A stretch of 64,000 nucleotides of DNA from Chitinophagaceae bacterium (GTDB taxonomy: Bacteria; Bacteroidota; Bacteroidia; Chitinophagales; Chitinophagaceae). A model generated the notes under the pieces. The model was not told the origin of the DNA. It did not search any database and saw only the letters and a program-made list of their open reading frames with translations. Below are positions 43,131 to 52,466 of the stretch, one piece after another; positions within the stretch are counted from its first letter, which is position 1; each line of letters opens with the position of its first letter. The position numbers and the translations under genes are program-made. The DNA lies in the NCBI GenBank assembly GCA_022843585.1, contig JALHNJ010000003.1:1-64000 (forward strand). The letters are read 5' to 3'.

Positions 43131-43679
43131 CTATTTTTTGGTAGAATCTTTAGGCATGTTAAGTTGTATTTCACTTGGTTGAGTTACACTTGTTGCCATC
43201 ATCAATTTCGCCATCTCTGCTGGGTCAACAAATGTCCAGTGTTCAACAGCTTTACTCTCAGCATTAAACTTTGAAACCTCAAGAGCTGTTGTATTATAGG
43301 CATCGCCTTTTTTCATCCCCATTTGGTCGACTTTCATTGTGCCCGTAAAACGCATCCAACACATCACATAATCATCATCTGCCAATTCCTTTATTACTTC
43401 GCTTTTCATATTATCAGCATACTGACTATATTTTGTAATTTCAGCTTTTACATTTTCAAATCCTTTTGCAGGCCCGCCTTCGGCAGCATGGTCAATAACA
43501 TTCTCAGCCAAATAGTCGCTCAAATTACTCATATCACCAGATTCAATAGCCTTACTAATCCCATGCATAGCATCCAGATTCTTTTGGGCTTTTTCAGAAA
43601 TTCCATCTTTTTTATTACTCGTGCAAGAAATAAAAAAACAGCTGATGATTACAAAAAATAAAAATTTTACCCCTACCAT
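43131..43679 (-). CDS. NTF2/SnoaL-like lipoprotein
   Basis: Protein of 182 aa with a lipobox (FFISC, Cys near residue 19). The mature part has a SnoaL/NTF2-like pattern: KAIESGDMSNLSDYLAENVIDHA, GFENVKAEITKY, then AEHWTFVDPAEM-type strands. The last 25 residues are a polar tail ending in KDSTKK. It may bind a small ligand at the cell envelope. No partner gene. Function unknown. Confidence 0.65.
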   Translation of the reverse strand: MVGVKFLFFVIISCFFISCTSNKKDGISEKAQKNLDAMHGISKAIESGDMSNLSDYLAENVIDHAAEGGPAKGFENVKAEITKYSQYADNMKSEVIKELADDDYVMCWMRFTGTMKVDQMGMKKGDAYNTTALEVSKFNAESKAVEHWTFVDPAEMAKLMMATSVTQPSEIQLNMPKDSTKK

Positions 43680-43819
43680 ATGACAAACAGATTTAGAGCT
43701 TCAAGAGAAAATGTAAACTAAATAAAGGGGGAATTAAATCACACTGACCGGCACTATGATTTCAAAGGGATAAAATATAGAAATTAAGATAAAGAATCTC
43801 TACAATATTTCCTGAAATT

Positions 43820-44677
43820 TTATTGTGTTTTTGATGAACCCGAAGGTTTTTCATAAATAAACCTAACCATTGCATTTTTTTGTTCGTCAGATGTCAGATA
43901 CAGCTGGTATCTTTTGTCTCCGGCAGTTACAATCATCAGCGCAGTATTGGGAGGTATTGAGCCCAGGTTTTCACCCACCATAATCAATTCTTGTTCAGTA
44001 CGTTTAAGGTCAATTTTCAAAGTAATTGAGACCGGCTTCGTAGTCAATCTTTTATTTGAAACAGATGGCATATTATTTACATATACTGAAATGGTGTCGC
44101 CATCAATTGTACCATTATCATAAAAATCAATTTTGATGGTGCCGGTATCTACCTTTATTTCTTTAACCAACTCTGCCTTTCGTTTGGTAAGTGAGGGTGG
44201 TAGTTTAACATCTGGCTTAAAAGTAGACCTGTCAAACCTTGTAAGCACAATTGTACCGGGGTCACAAGCGGTTTTCCCATCTGATGCTTTACCAGTCCAG
44301 GAGCCTCTCAACTGTTCTTCAGAAACTACATTACCGCCACCTTTATGATAAGTTAGTTTGTAATTTTTAATACACGGTACACATTCTTCTTTGATCTTAA
44401 AAGTTATAATACCATTTTCCTGAATGGAGATCTGGTTACTATCTTTCTTATGTGTACCCTCAAAATTTTCTCTTACGTAATTAAGTGAGTCCGAAAAGTG
44501 ATAGGCCGTTCCGGTAATTTTAGTTCCTGCAACCTGTATTTGCAATTCAATATTATAAACAGGAAAACATCCACCTGGTGCCATTACCAATTTGCCTTTC
44601 CAGATGCCATTAATATCCTGGGCACTTGATGTTGTGCAAAGGAGAATCAAACAATAAAAAATTAATGACCGGAGCAT
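43820..44677 (-). CDS. hypothetical secreted protein, paralogue 1
   Basis: Protein of 285 aa with a signal peptide (MLRSLIFYCLILLCTTSSAQ). Residues about 20-150 are a lipocalin-like beta domain opening DINGIWKGKLVMAPGGCF, with cysteines. Residues about 180-280 hold a second domain with YDNGTIDGDTISVYVNN and ENLGSIPPNTALMIV. The protein is a clear paralogue of the next gene upstream on the same strand (44796-45890), sharing both domains. Function unknown. Likely periplasmic or surface. Confidence 0.65.
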   Translation of the reverse strand: MLRSLIFYCLILLCTTSSAQDINGIWKGKLVMAPGGCFPVYNIELQIQVAGTKITGTAYHFSDSLNYVRENFEGTHKKDSNQISIQENGIITFKIKEECVPCIKNYKLTYHKGGGNVVSEEQLRGSWTGKASDGKTACDPGTIVLTRFDRSTFKPDVKLPPSLTKRKAELVKEIKVDTGTIKIDFYDNGTIDGDTISVYVNNMPSVSNKRLTTKPVSITLKIDLKRTEQELIMVGENLGSIPPNTALMIVTAGDKRYQLYLTSDEQKNAMVRFIYEKPSGSSKTQ

Positions 44678-44795
44678 ATTAAAAGGGAAAATAAACGAAA
44701 ATGTGGAAGTGAACGTTAAAAATATTGCCTGACGGCAGTCAGCTTACAGAAACGGTAATTAGCGAATGGGAATATGATGTAGAATTCAACCTTAA

Positions 44796-45890
44796 CTATT
44801 GTTTCTGGTATTTAAAACGAACTACCGCATTTTTTTGTTGGGTAGACGTAATACGTACATCAAAACGTTGCCCGCCTGCTTCTACGATCATTAAAGAAGT
44901 ATTGGGAGGGATTCGGCCGAGGTTTTCAGCTACCATTACTAATTCATGCTCATCATTTTCTTCATCCATTTTCAACTTAACAATCAAAGGAGAAGCAGTA
45001 AGCATTTTTGATGATAGCACCAGCTTATTATCGAGATACACAGAAATGGTATCGCCATCTATTTCTCCATTATCGTACAATTTTACCGTTACATCAGGAC
45101 TGTTTACAATCAATGTTTTTACAAGCTCATTGGTCCTATTTTTTAAAACCAATGGCTTAGGTAATGTTACAGGTGGATTATTTTTTACAACCGGGGGAGT
45201 AGTAATTTTAACGGTATCAATTTTCCCTGTTGGGGGGGGTGTATTTGTTACGGGTGGATTTGTTTTTGTTACTGGTTTTTTTATTACAGGTGCTGGTTTT
45301 GGGGAAGCAGTTTTCTTTTCGGGAGTAGTGGTAGGTGCTGTCTTCTTAACAGGAGCTTTATTAACGATAACAGGTGTTGTCTTTATTTTTCCCCTTAAAA
45401 AAGGCTCAATATAAAAATCAGATGTTGTTACTCTTCTAAGATACACTTTACCACCACCACAATTATCTCCTTTCTTATTTACAAATCCATCATTTTCAAA
45501 TTTGCTGGTAAATGTTCCTTCCAGAAATTCTTCTTTGCCAGACCGTTCATATTTAAACACACATTTCATGATGCAGGCCTGGGAGCCACCGGACATACGA
45601 AGTTCCACCGTTTTTATTTCCCGGATCAATGCGTTCTGACCCGATTTATTAAAATTACCAATCAAGGTGGCTTTACCGTAAAATACGGTACTGAGATAAG
45701 AGTAAGAAACACCAGTTACTGAACTACCTGTTTGCTTTACCTGTAATTCAAATTTATATTGCTCAAAACCGTCTGTAACAAAGTACCCACGCCATATACC
45801 CGTAAGATTTTGAGCAAACGAAGCTGATTGGGTAAATGAGGTCAGTAAGATCAATAACAGTAAATACCTGGAAGTAGTCCGTTTCATCAC
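44796..45890 (-). CDS. hypothetical secreted protein, paralogue 2 with proline-rich linker
   Basis: Protein of 364 aa with a signal peptide (cleavage near SASFAQ). Residues about 28-150 repeat the first domain of the neighbour (NLTGIWRGYFVTDG). A long low-complexity linker rich in Pro, Thr and Lys (about 160-255) follows, and then the shared second domain with YDNGEIDGDTISVYLDN and ENLGRIPPNTSLMIV. It arose by tandem duplication with expansion of the linker, inferred from the domain match. The start could be the ATG at 45890 or the one 3 bases later. Confidence 0.65.
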   Translation of the reverse strand: MMKRTTSRYLLLLILLTSFTQSASFAQNLTGIWRGYFVTDGFEQYKFELQVKQTGSSVTGVSYSYLSTVFYGKATLIGNFNKSGQNALIREIKTVELRMSGGSQACIMKCVFKYERSGKEEFLEGTFTSKFENDGFVNKKGDNCGGGKVYLRRVTTSDFYIEPFLRGKIKTTPVIVNKAPVKKTAPTTTPEKKTASPKPAPVIKKPVTKTNPPVTNTPPPTGKIDTVKITTPPVVKNNPPVTLPKPLVLKNRTNELVKTLIVNSPDVTVKLYDNGEIDGDTISVYLDNKLVLSSKMLTASPLIVKLKMDEENDEHELVMVAENLGRIPPNTSLMIVEAGGQRFDVRITSTQQKNAVVRFKYQKQ

Positions 45891-45968
45891 AAATCAAAAC
45901 TAATAAATAAGCCCTTAAATACCCGTTTATCCGGTCAATAGTTTGTTAATTTTAAGGCTAAACTTCGC

Positions 45969-45976
45969 TAAATTTG
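45969..45976 (+). promoter_or_regulatory. promoter of thrS
   Basis: TAAATTTG followed by CACTCC, 27 bases before the ATG at 46004. The leader is too short for a T-box. Confidence 0.65.
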
Positions 45977-46003
45977 CACTCCATTTAAAACAGGATTTAC
46001 TTC

Positions 46004-47944
46004 ATGATAAATATTACACTACCGGACGGCGCTGTGAGGCAATATGAAAAGGGAGTTTCTGCACTTGATATTGCTAAATCAATTTCAGAGGGATTAGCCA
46101 GAAAGGTACTGGCCGCTAATATCAACGGGCAGGTTTGGGATGCTACCCGCCTGATACAAGAAGATTCAACGTTGCAATTACTTACATGGAATGATCTTGA
46201 TGGTAAGAAAACCTTCTGGCATTCATCTGCCCACCTCATGGCTGAAGCAGTAGAGCAATTATTTCCAGGCGTAAAATTTTGGGTGGGACCAGCTACAGAA
46301 AGTCCACAGGGTTTTTATTATGATATGGACTTGGGTGATAAAAAAATGAATGAAGATGATTTAGCGGCTTTGGAGAAAAAAATGAATGAATTGGCAAAAC
46401 AAAACAATTCATTCATCCGAAAAGAAATCACCAAGCCAGAAGCAATTCAATATTTTGCTCAAAAAGAAGATGAATATAAATTGGATCTGCTTAGCGGTTT
46501 AAGCGATGGAGAAATTACTTTCTATACACAAGGAAATTTTACTGACCTGTGTCGTGGCCCACATATTCCTGCTACCGGATTAATAAAGGCTGTAAAACTT
46601 ACTAATATCGCTGGTGCGTATTGGAAGGGAGATGAAAAGAATAAACAACTTACAAGGTTATATGGAGTAACATTTCCTTCTCAAAAAGAATTGGAAGAAC
46701 ATCTTGCCCTATTAGAAGAAGCAAAGAAAAGAGACCATAGAAAATTGGGAAAAGAGTTAGGCATTTACACCATGGATGATGATGTAGGACAGGGTTTGAT
46801 CATGTGGATGCCAAATGGCACAGTGATTATAGAAGAGTTGGAAAAGCTAGCAAAAGAAACAGAATCTGAAGCTGGTTATAAAAGAGTAGTAACGCCGCAT
46901 ATTGCGAAAGAGAGTATGTATATCACCAGTGGTCACCTTCCATATTATGCGGATAGTATGTATCCTCCTATGGAACTGGATGGAGAAAAATATTACCTGA
47001 AATCAATGAACTGTCCGCATCATCATAAAATATTTGCGGCAGAACCAAAAAGCTACCGTGACCTCCCTTATCGTATTGCAGAATACGGAACAGTATATCG
47101 CTATGAACAAAGTGGTGAGCTTTTTGGCTTGATGAGAGTTCGTTGCCTGCATATGAATGATGCGCATATCTATTGTACCAAAGAACAGTTCAATGATGAG
47201 TTCCGTGCAGTGAACGATATGTACCTGAAGTATTTCAAAATATTTGGAATTGATAAATATGTTATGAGGCTTTCTTTACACTCACCCGAAAAATTGGGGG
47301 TGAAATATGTAAACGAACCGGAGTTGTGGAAGGAAACCGAAGCTATGGTAAGAAACGTACTCACAGAATCAAATATCCCTTATGTGGAAGTGCAGGATGA
47401 AGCTGCTTTCTATGGCCCCAAAATTGACGTACAGATATTCAGTGCTATTGGCAGAGAATTTACACTGGCCACAAACCAGGTTGATTTTTCGCAGGGAAGA
47501 AGCTTTAAATTAGAGTACACAGATCAATCGAATAAACCAGAAACCCCATTGATCATTCACCGGGCGCCATTAGGTACCCACGAACGTTTTATTGGGTTTT
47601 TGCTGGAGCAGTATGCAGGTAAATTACCATTATGGCTTTCGCCAGTGCAGGTAAAAGTGTTACCCATTAGCGATAAGTTTTTGGATTATGCAAAATCTGT
47701 TTCGCAGCAATTGAAAAAAGCAGATATTCGTAGCGAAGTAGATGACAGGAATGAAAAAATTGGGAAGAAGATACGGGATACGGAGTTAATGAGAGTTCCC
47801 TATATGCTGGTAGTAGGTGAGAAGGAAATGAATGAAAATAAAGTAGCTGTAAGAAGGCAAGGAAAAGGAGATGTGGGAGTAAAAGCAGTAACAGATTTCA
47901 TTTTAGAAGCTGTGGAAGAAATTAAAAACCGGAGCGGAGAATAA
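46004..47944 (+). CDS. thrS: threonyl-tRNA synthetase
   Basis: Protein of 646 aa, full length. Order: TGS domain (1-60), N-terminal editing domain with the HSSAHLMAEAVEQLFP start, class II catalytic core with zinc ligand Cys337 in MNCPHHHKIF and ESGELFGLMRVRCLHMNDAHIY-type motif 2, then motif 3 (PLGTHERFIGFLLEQ) and the anticodon-binding domain. It charges tRNA-Thr in the cytoplasm. It is followed after 95 bases by infC, as in the conserved thrS-infC order. Confidence 0.97.
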   Translation: MINITLPDGAVRQYEKGVSALDIAKSISEGLARKVLAANINGQVWDATRLIQEDSTLQLLTWNDLDGKKTFWHSSAHLMAEAVEQLFPGVKFWVGPATESPQGFYYDMDLGDKKMNEDDLAALEKKMNELAKQNNSFIRKEITKPEAIQYFAQKEDEYKLDLLSGLSDGEITFYTQGNFTDLCRGPHIPATGLIKAVKLTNIAGAYWKGDEKNKQLTRLYGVTFPSQKELEEHLALLEEAKKRDHRKLGKELGIYTMDDDVGQGLIMWMPNGTVIIEELEKLAKETESEAGYKRVVTPHIAKESMYITSGHLPYYADSMYPPMELDGEKYYLKSMNCPHHHKIFAAEPKSYRDLPYRIAEYGTVYRYEQSGELFGLMRVRCLHMNDAHIYCTKEQFNDEFRAVNDMYLKYFKIFGIDKYVMRLSLHSPEKLGVKYVNEPELWKETEAMVRNVLTESNIPYVEVQDEAAFYGPKIDVQIFSAIGREFTLATNQVDFSQGRSFKLEYTDQSNKPETPLIIHRAPLGTHERFIGFLLEQYAGKLPLWLSPVQVKVLPISDKFLDYAKSVSQQLKKADIRSEVDDRNEKIGKKIRDTELMRVPYMLVVGEKEMNENKVAVRRQGKGDVGVKAVTDFILEAVEEIKNRSGE

Positions 47945-48039
47945 AATGTATTTTAGTAACCTCAAATCCTGAGTGAGGAATTAATAATTTAAAAAAAGCA
48001 TGCCTGCAGCAGGAAGCAGGATTCATTTAAAAAAAGTAA

Positions 48040-48678
48040 ATGGCAGTACCACAAAAACCCGGAGGCGGGTTCAACAGGCCGGCAGGCGGGGGAGGTTACA
48101 AACCCGGAGGCGGCGGATTTAACAAAGGCGGTTTCAACAGGGGTAGATTTGCTCCCCGCAAAGAAGCAGAGCATCGTATCAACAATTTCATCAGAGTGCC
48201 ACAAGTTCGTTTGGTTGGCGAAAATGTAGAAGTAGGTATTTATGATACCGCTGTTGCATTAAAGATGGCTCAAGACCAGGAGTTGGATCTGGTAGAAATT
48301 TCTCCAACAGTTGATCCTCCTGTATGTAAGATCATTGATTACAACAAATTCCTTTACGATAAGAAGAAAAAGGAAAAGGAGATGAAAGCAAAGAGCAAAG
48401 TCTCCGAGGTAAAAGAAATTCGTTTTACTCCCAATACAGACGATCATGATTTTGATTTCAAAGCAAAACATGCCGTTGAGTTTTTAAAAGATGGTAATAA
48501 AGTAAAAGCATACGTACAGTTCAAAGGCCGTGCAATTCAATTCCAGGACAGAGGTCAATTACTATTGCTTAAGTTTGCTGAACGTTTAGCAGAAGCAGGA
48601 ATATTAGAAAGTATGCCGAAGATGGAAGGAAGAAGAATGTTGGCAATGTTTGCGCCAAAGGGCAAAAAGAAAGCTTAA
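48040..48678 (+). CDS. infC: translation initiation factor IF-3
   Basis: Protein of 212 aa. A glycine-rich N-terminal extension (GGGYKPGGGGFNKGGFNRG, residues about 18-36) precedes the standard IF-3 domains: INNFIRVPQVRLVGENVEVGIYDTAVAL and the linker, then VKEIRFTPNTDDHDFDFKAKHAVEFLKDGNKVK and the second domain. The start is an ordinary ATG, not the rare AUU seen in enterobacteria. It binds the 30S subunit and checks start codon pairing. It has a strong terminator, so it is not obviously co-transcribed with rpmI. Confidence 0.95.
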   Translation: MAVPQKPGGGFNRPAGGGGYKPGGGGFNKGGFNRGRFAPRKEAEHRINNFIRVPQVRLVGENVEVGIYDTAVALKMAQDQELDLVEISPTVDPPVCKIIDYNKFLYDKKKKEKEMKAKSKVSEVKEIRFTPNTDDHDFDFKAKHAVEFLKDGNKVKAYVQFKGRAIQFQDRGQLLLLKFAERLAEAGILESMPKMEGRRMLAMFAPKGKKKA

Positions 48679-48698
48679 TTGCTCTAATCAAAAAATAA

Positions 48699-48736
48699 TA
48701 AAAAACCGTTTTGAATTTTCAAAACGGTTTTTTTAT
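48699..48736 (+). terminator. terminator after infC
   Basis: AAAACCGTTTTGA / TCAAAACGGTTTT, then a T run. Confidence 0.85.
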
Positions 48737-48856
48737 TGATATAATTGATGTTTATAATTTGTTTTTCATCTTAAATATAAGATTCCACAGTTTACAAATA
48801 GTAGCCATTGCTTTCCGTATCTTGAGCCAAATAATTTAATAATTAAATAACTGTTT

Positions 48857-51397
48857 ATGAATTCAACTTTTAAAAGTTGGGCATTTGTTGCAATTTCATC
48901 ACTTATCTCTATTGCAGCATCTGCACAACCAACCCGACCAGATACCACAAGAAATCCCTTAGCAGGTGGTGGGCCGGGAAGCGGAAGGCCAAGTTCTGGA
49001 CCCCGTCCGTACAAAGAGATCATTACTGATAAAGCTATAACAGACAACGGTCTTTTTAAAGTGCATATGGTAGATGATAAATATTTTTTTGAAATCCCCA
49101 ACGAAATGCTTGGCAGAGACATTCTTATAGTGTCGCGACTTTCAAAAGCACCTGCGGATGGAGACGCATACGCAGGAGATCCGATCAATCAAAAAACTGT
49201 ACGCTTTGAAAAAGGTCCCAAAAACAAAATTTTTCTTAAACTAATATCCTTCCAGGAAATTGGAAGAGATAGTACTGAAGGAATGTACAAAAATGTATTG
49301 AACAGCAACTTCCAGGCAATTGCATCTGCATTTGATATAAAGGCATTTTCAAAGGATTCATCGGCATCTGTAATTGAAATGACAGATTATATCAATGGTG
49401 ATAATGATATTTTCTTTTTTAGTGCTAATTCCAAACGTAGTCTTGGTCTTACCGGATCTGCACAAACGGATAAATCTTATATAGTAGGATTAAAGTCTTT
49501 CCCTAATAACATTGAAATTAAAACCGTAAAGTCATATACAAGCATTCCTCCTGCCAGTGGTGGAACAACAGGAATGGCCGGAACAACAGGCCGTCCCGTG
49601 ACGTTAGAATTAAATACCTCTTTAGTTGTTTTACCAAAAGTTCCGATGCAACAACGATACTTCGATGACAGGGTTGGGTATTTCACAACTCAAAACATCA
49701 CGGATTACGATCGAAATCCACAAGGAGTAGACAGGTATAGGTTTATTGCCCGCTACCGTTTAGAACCAAAAGATGAAGACATTGAAAAATATAAAAGAGG
49801 TGAACTGGTAGAACCTAAAAAGCAGATTGTTTATTATATTGATCCTACCACACCCAAAAAATGGATTCCTTACCTGATTGCTGGTGTTAACGATTGGCAA
49901 GTGGCGTTTGAAAAGGCCGGTTTTAAAAATGCTATCATTGGTAAAATGGCACCAACCTATGAGCAAGACAGTACTTTTAGTTTAGACGATGCTCGTCATA
50001 GTGCCATTGTTTATAAGCCATCAGATATACCTAATGCTAGTGGGCCAAATATTCATGATCCCCGCAGTGGAGAAATAATTGAAAGCCATGTAAACTGGTA
50101 TCACAATGTTATGAGTCTATTACGCAACTGGTATATGGTGCAAGCTGCAGCTGTTGATCCTGCTGCAAGAAAGATGGAATTTGATGATAAGTTGATGGGA
50201 GAATTGATTCGTTTTGTGAGTAGTCATGAAATTGGCCACACTCTGGGTCTTCGTCACAATTTTGGTTCTTCATCAACCACCCCTGTAGAAAAATTGAGAG
50301 ATAAAGCATGGGTTGAAGCTAACGGACACACCGCATCAATAATGGACTATGCCCGTTTCAACTATGTGGCACAACCGGAAGACAATATATCTCAAATCGG
50401 ATTGTTCCCGCGGATAGGTGATTATGATAAATGGGCAATAGAATGGGGCTATCGTTGGTTTCCTGAAGCAAAATCTGCAGATGCAGAAGTTTCGATTCTT
50501 AATAAATGGACGATAGAAAAACTTGAAAGCAACAAACGTCTTTGGTGGGGTGATGGTGAAGGCAATCGTGGAGATCCTCGTAGTCAAACAGAAGACATTG
50601 GAGATAATTCAATGAAAGCAAGTAGCTATGGTATTAAAAACTTGCAAAGAATCATTACTAATCTTCCGGAATGGACAAAACAGCCACACAAAGACTTTGG
50701 TGGATTAGCCGAAATGTACACACAGGTTACCAGTCAATTTGGTCGTTATATAGGTCATGTTTCAAGTAATGTTGGCGGAATTCAGCGTACACCAAAAAGA
50801 GTGGAGCAGAGCGGTTCTGTATTTGAATTCACTCCAAAGGCAACACAAAAAGAGGCTGTTGCATGGATTCAATCAAATGTGTTTGCTACACCAACTTGGA
50901 TTATACAAAAAAAAGTTACAGGATTAACTGGCCTGACCCCACTTAGTACTATTGGTGCTATCCAGGACAGGGCATTAATTGGATTAGTTAATGTAAATAC
51001 AATCAACAACCTGATTCGTTTTGAAGCAGAAGATGCTGCTAATGCTTATACAGCTACAGAACTGTTGAGTGATGTTCGCAAATCAGTTTTTTCAGAATTA
51101 GTTAACCGCAAACCAATAGATATTTATCGCCGTCAATTACAAAAATCGTTGGCTGAAAAATTGATTAGTCTTGTAAAACCAGCTGAACCCCAAACCGTTA
51201 GTGCTGGAGGAACCACTTTTACAATTACTACTGGTTTCTCAAAAACAGGAGATGGTATCTCAATCGTTAAAGCTCAGTTGAAAGCATTGGCTGCTGAGAT
51301 AAAAACTGCAGCTGCTGCTTATCCAGATCTGGCTTCAAAAAATCACTTGCTTGACCTTCAGGACAGGATAAAAATGGCAATTGAGCCCAATAAATAA
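48857..51397 (+). CDS. DUF5117/DUF4953-type zinc metalloprotease
   Basis: Protein of 846 aa with a signal peptide (ISSLISIAASAQ, cleavage near residue 24). It matches the large Bacteroidota zinc-dependent metalloproteases built from DUF5118, DUF5117 and DUF4953. The catalytic metzincin-like motif HEIGHTLGLRH lies at 457-467, with zinc ligands His457, His461 and His467 and catalytic Glu458; a later SIMDYARFNY acts as the Met-turn. Probably exported and active in the periplasm or outside. The gene is lodged between infC and rpmI, which are normally adjacent. It ends in its own terminator. Confidence 0.85.
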   Translation: MNSTFKSWAFVAISSLISIAASAQPTRPDTTRNPLAGGGPGSGRPSSGPRPYKEIITDKAITDNGLFKVHMVDDKYFFEIPNEMLGRDILIVSRLSKAPADGDAYAGDPINQKTVRFEKGPKNKIFLKLISFQEIGRDSTEGMYKNVLNSNFQAIASAFDIKAFSKDSSASVIEMTDYINGDNDIFFFSANSKRSLGLTGSAQTDKSYIVGLKSFPNNIEIKTVKSYTSIPPASGGTTGMAGTTGRPVTLELNTSLVVLPKVPMQQRYFDDRVGYFTTQNITDYDRNPQGVDRYRFIARYRLEPKDEDIEKYKRGELVEPKKQIVYYIDPTTPKKWIPYLIAGVNDWQVAFEKAGFKNAIIGKMAPTYEQDSTFSLDDARHSAIVYKPSDIPNASGPNIHDPRSGEIIESHVNWYHNVMSLLRNWYMVQAAAVDPAARKMEFDDKLMGELIRFVSSHEIGHTLGLRHNFGSSSTTPVEKLRDKAWVEANGHTASIMDYARFNYVAQPEDNISQIGLFPRIGDYDKWAIEWGYRWFPEAKSADAEVSILNKWTIEKLESNKRLWWGDGEGNRGDPRSQTEDIGDNSMKASSYGIKNLQRIITNLPEWTKQPHKDFGGLAEMYTQVTSQFGRYIGHVSSNVGGIQRTPKRVEQSGSVFEFTPKATQKEAVAWIQSNVFATPTWIIQKKVTGLTGLTPLSTIGAIQDRALIGLVNVNTINNLIRFEAEDAANAYTATELLSDVRKSVFSELVNRKPIDIYRRQLQKSLAEKLISLVKPAEPQTVSAGGTTFTITTGFSKTGDGISIVKAQLKALAAEIKTAAAAYPDLASKNHLLDLQDRIKMAIEPNK

Positions 51398-51420
51398 TCA
51401 GGTAATTATGTACTTCAGCA

Positions 51421-51450
51421 AAATGGGCTATCTTTTTGATAGCCTATTTA
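51421..51450 (+). terminator. terminator after the metalloprotease gene
   Basis: AAATGGGCTATC / GATAGCCTATTT with a T-rich 5-nt loop. Confidence 0.65.
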
Positions 51451-51573
51451 GTTTCAAATAACTGATTTTCAGCACTCAGTGTATTGAAATCTATAGTTTA
51501 GGAAGCATTTCAACAGCAAAAATTTAAATCAGGTTATTTTTACCAGATACTTTTTTACTTGCCTTGTTCGGCC
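51451..51573. other. AT-rich intergenic DNA between metalloprotease terminator and rpmI promoter
   Basis: Nothing recognisable is seen in this part of the 331-base gap; the rest of the gap is terminator, promoter and leader, listed separately. Confidence 0.5.
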
Positions 51574-51581
51574 TACCTTTG
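51574..51581 (+). promoter_or_regulatory. promoter of rpmI-rplT
   Basis: TACCTTTG followed by CACTCC, 148 bases before the rpmI ATG, giving a leader of about 140 nt. Confidence 0.65.
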
Positions 51582-51599
51582 CACTCCGAAAAAACCTTT

Positions 51600-51712
51600 C
51601 TTTGTTAAAGGAAAAAACGGAAGTTCTTACACATCCCGCTTGATGTGGGAAACCATTTCCTGAAGAGGTTCGAAAAGGATCCCCCTGTGGGGAACGCCTC
51701 AAGGGTATAATA
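51600..51712 (+). ncRNA. structured leader of rpmI-rplT
   Basis: Three nested or adjacent stems can be drawn: CACATC/GATGTG around CCGCTT (51631-51648); TCCCC/GGGGA around CTGT (near 51680-51693); and an outer GAGG.TTC / GAA.CGCCTC pairing enclosing the second (near 51665-51702). Such leaders commonly let L20 or L35 control its own operon. The L20-leader type known from Firmicutes differs, so only the existence of structure is claimed. Confidence 0.5.
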
Positions 51713-51728
51713 TTTAATACTTGGTATA

Positions 51729-51926
51729 ATGCCTAAAGTAAAAACAAACTCCAGCGCCAAAAAACGCTTTAAAGTAACTGGTACTGGAAAAATCATGCAC
51801 CAGAAAGCTTTCAAACGTCACATCCTGACAAAGAAATCAAAAAAACGTAAACGTAACATGAGAATGGACGGAACTGTTGCAAAATCACATGTGGATTTTG
51901 TAAAACGTCTTCTTCGCCTGAAATAA
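51729..51926 (+). CDS. rpmI: 50S ribosomal protein L35
   Basis: Protein of 65 aa, full length for bL35. It begins [20 protein letters not shown] and has the conserved [11 protein letters not shown] block. It is a ribosomal large-subunit protein. It has a promoter and a long structured leader of its own and lies 81 bases before rplT in the usual rpmI-rplT order. Confidence 0.96.
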   Translation: MPKVKTNSSAKKRFKVTGTGKIMHQKAFKRHILTKKSKKRKRNMRMDGTVAKSHVDFVKRLLRLK

Positions 51927-52007
51927 GCCAACGCTTTATTTCTAGTAAACTAATTTAAAAACTCATGTCAGTTCGTACGTTGTACATCTGACTTCAAACT
52001 TAACAAC

Positions 52008-52352
52008 ATGCCTCGTTCAAAAAATGCAGTAGCTTCTAAGGCCCGCCGCAAAAAAATATTAAAACAAGCAAAAGGTTTTTATGGCAAACGTAAAAACGTA
52101 TTGACCGTTGCCAAAAACGTAGTAGAAAAAGGTATGACCTATATGTTCGTAGGTCGTAAACTGAAGAAAAGAGAATATCGTACACTGTGGATTGCCCGTA
52201 TTAATGCGGCTGTCCGTGCAGAAGGTATGACTTACTCTGAGTTCATCAATAAATTAAACAAGAAAGGAATTGAACTTGATCGTAAAGTATTAGCGGATTT
52301 GGCGATGAACAATCCTGAGACTTTTAAGAGCTTGGTTGATTCTGTAAAATAA
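52008..52352 (+). CDS. rplT: 50S ribosomal protein L20
   Basis: Protein of 114 aa, full length for bL20. It begins [20 protein letters not shown] and contains the [11 protein letters not shown] block. The long basic N-terminal helix binds 23S rRNA during early large-subunit assembly. In other bacteria L20 also represses its own operon by binding the mRNA leader. Transcribed with rpmI and closed by a strong terminator. Confidence 0.97.
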   Translation: MPRSKNAVASKARRKKILKQAKGFYGKRKNVLTVAKNVVEKGMTYMFVGRKLKKREYRTLWIARINAAVRAEGMTYSEFINKLNKKGIELDRKVLADLAMNNPETFKSLVDSVK

Positions 52353-52370
52353 TTATCCCTCTGAGCAATA

Positions 52371-52402
52371 AAAAAGTCCCGCCAAAAGCGGGACTTTTTT
52401 AT
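52371..52402. terminator. terminator after rplT
   Basis: AAAAAGTCCCGC / GCGGGACTTTTTT, 5-nt loop. It works for rplT and probably for the convergent YqaE gene. Confidence 0.88.
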
Positions 52403-52466
52403 TTTATAACAAACAAAATTCAGAAACGATCCGATCATCTATAGCTGAATGTGTGTGTGTTAAAAA

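Noticed and set aside
45976-46003. T-box or attenuator ahead of thrS
   Set aside because: The leader is only about 20 nt.
51660-51680. tRNA-like T-loop (GGTTCGAAA) before rpmI
   Set aside because: No acceptor stem or anticodon arm can be drawn; it belongs to the leader structure.
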